Positions 4,792 to 5,311 of a stretch of 5,311 nucleotides of DNA are shown piece after piece. The first letter of the stretch is position 1. Each line of letters opens with the position of its first letter. Both the position numbers and the translations under genes were made by a program. This DNA comes from Oscillospiraceae bacterium. Lineage in GTDB: Bacteria > Bacillota > Clostridia > Oscillospirales > Ruminococcaceae. The stretch lies in the NCBI GenBank assembly GCA_031285945.1, contig JAITVF010000014.1:1-5311 (forward strand). Reading direction: 5' to 3'. Below the pieces are notes generated by a model that made no database searches, was not told the DNA's origin, and saw nothing but the letters and a program-made list of their open reading frames with translations.

Positions 4792-5311
4792 ATGGGAAGG
4801 ATAATCTCTGTGGCCAACCAGAAGGGCGGAGTGGGCAAGACCACCTCGGCCATAAATCTGGCGGCGGGGCTTGGAAAGCTCAACAAAAAGGTTCTTATGG
4901 TAGACGTAGACCCCCAGGGCAACGCGACGAGCGGGCTTGGCGTAAACAAGCGGGATATCGCGGTTTCTACCTATAATCTGATCATAGGGGACGCAAGAAT
5001 TGAGGATGTGCTCGTAACGACCGGCTTCAAGAACCTGTCGCTGCTGCCCTCAAACATGAATCTTGCGGGGGTAGAGATAGAGCTGGTAGAGATGGAGGAA
5101 CGCGCCCACCGGCTCCGCCAGGCGCTGGCGCCCGTAAAGGATAAGTTCGATTACATATTTTTTGATTGCCCGCCCTCTCTGGGGCTTATAACCCTGAACG
5201 CGCTTACAGCCTCTCAGGGGCTGCTGGTTCCTATTCAGTGCGAGTATTACGCGCTCGAGGGCTTAAGCCAGCTCGTTTCTACCGTGCGGCAGATAAAGCG
5301 GCATTACAATC
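4792..5311 (+). CDS. soj: Chromosome-partitioning ATPase Soj/ParA (3' end outside window)
   Basis: Soj/ParA is a deviant Walker-A ATPase. It dimerises on ATP, binds DNA nonspecifically and is stimulated by ParB at parS to move or organise origins; in B. subtilis it also regulates DnaA. The first 173 codons are present and open to the window edge. Motifs match B. subtilis Soj numbering: KGGVGKTT at 11-18, with signature Lys11 and Walker Lys16; VDVDPQGNATSGLG with the hydrolysis Asp40; and Walker B YIFFDCPPSLG with Asp125. The conserved VPIQCEYYALEGL block lies at 146-158. The start is ATG 4792. GGGGGAG about 10 nt upstream and AAAGGG closer in are both possible Shine-Dalgarno sequences, and the protein begins at the expected place, three residues before the first beta strand. 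Roughly the last third, with the DNA-binding C-terminal helix, is missing. The gene is transcribed from its own promoter; parB/spo0J should follow. Confidence 0.97.
   Translation, partial: MGRIISVANQKGGVGKTTSAINLAAGLGKLNKKVLMVDVDPQGNATSGLGVNKRDIAVSTYNLIIGDARIEDVLVTTGFKNLSLLPSNMNLAGVEIELVEMEERAHRLRQALAPVKDKFDYIFFDCPPSLGLITLNALTASQGLLVPIQCEYYALEGLSQLVSTVRQIKRHYN

Noticed and set aside
4376..4949. Minus-strand open frames of 68 and 140 codons
   Set aside because: They run through the hairpin repeats and antisense to soj, show repeated low-complexity text (SGPTLF-KEGG) from the repeat units, and have no recognisable family.

Overview
The window reads as a chromosomal, origin-proximal housekeeping segment of a Gram-positive Firmicute. 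It is most likely a GC-rich Clostridia lineage such as Oscillospirales/Ruminococcaceae; that finer placement is inference from gene order, base composition and protein style. All genes are on the + strand: mtaB (3' end only), mnmG, rsmG, noc and soj/parA (5' end only). The mnmG-rsmG-noc-soj order is the classic Bacillus/Clostridia arrangement near oriC. The preceding gene is mtaB, where B. subtilis has mnmE.

Positions 1-3113 carry a tRNA/rRNA modification block. MtaB methylthiolates t6A37, MnmG makes cmnm5U34 with MnmE, and RsmG methylates G527 of 16S rRNA. Gaps between these genes are short (under 100 bp) and hold small hairpins but no convincing terminator. The mnmG coding sequence contains a 16-bp site matching the degenerate Firmicute parS consensus (1926-1941).

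Positions 3114-4320 carry noc as its own transcription unit. An extended -10 promoter (3181-3189) is followed at once by a 157-bp, nearly self-complementary element (3196-3352). This element would form almost the whole 5' leader and ends just before a strong Shine-Dalgarno sequence. All four residues known to switch ParB-type to Noc-type DNA recognition are present, so the protein is called Noc rather than ParB. Its exact start is uncertain: a TTG start and a possible frameshift compete. A strong intrinsic terminator follows the gene.

Positions 4321-4791 are non-coding but dense. They hold a perfect parS palindrome, then a 224-bp repeat element with inverted ends and three tandem CACCCTCTTT/AAAGAGGGTG hairpins, then an extended -10 promoter for soj. 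Soj begins at 4792 and runs off the window with all ATPase motifs seen intact.

Functionally, the second half is a chromosome segregation and division-site locus: Soj (ParA ATPase), its centromere-like parS sites, and the nucleoid occlusion factor Noc. The partner ParB/Spo0J gene is expected just downstream but is outside the window. No obviously new protein system is present. The unusual material is non-coding: two unrelated palindromic elements flanking noc, two parS sites including one inside a gene, and two look-alike promoters.
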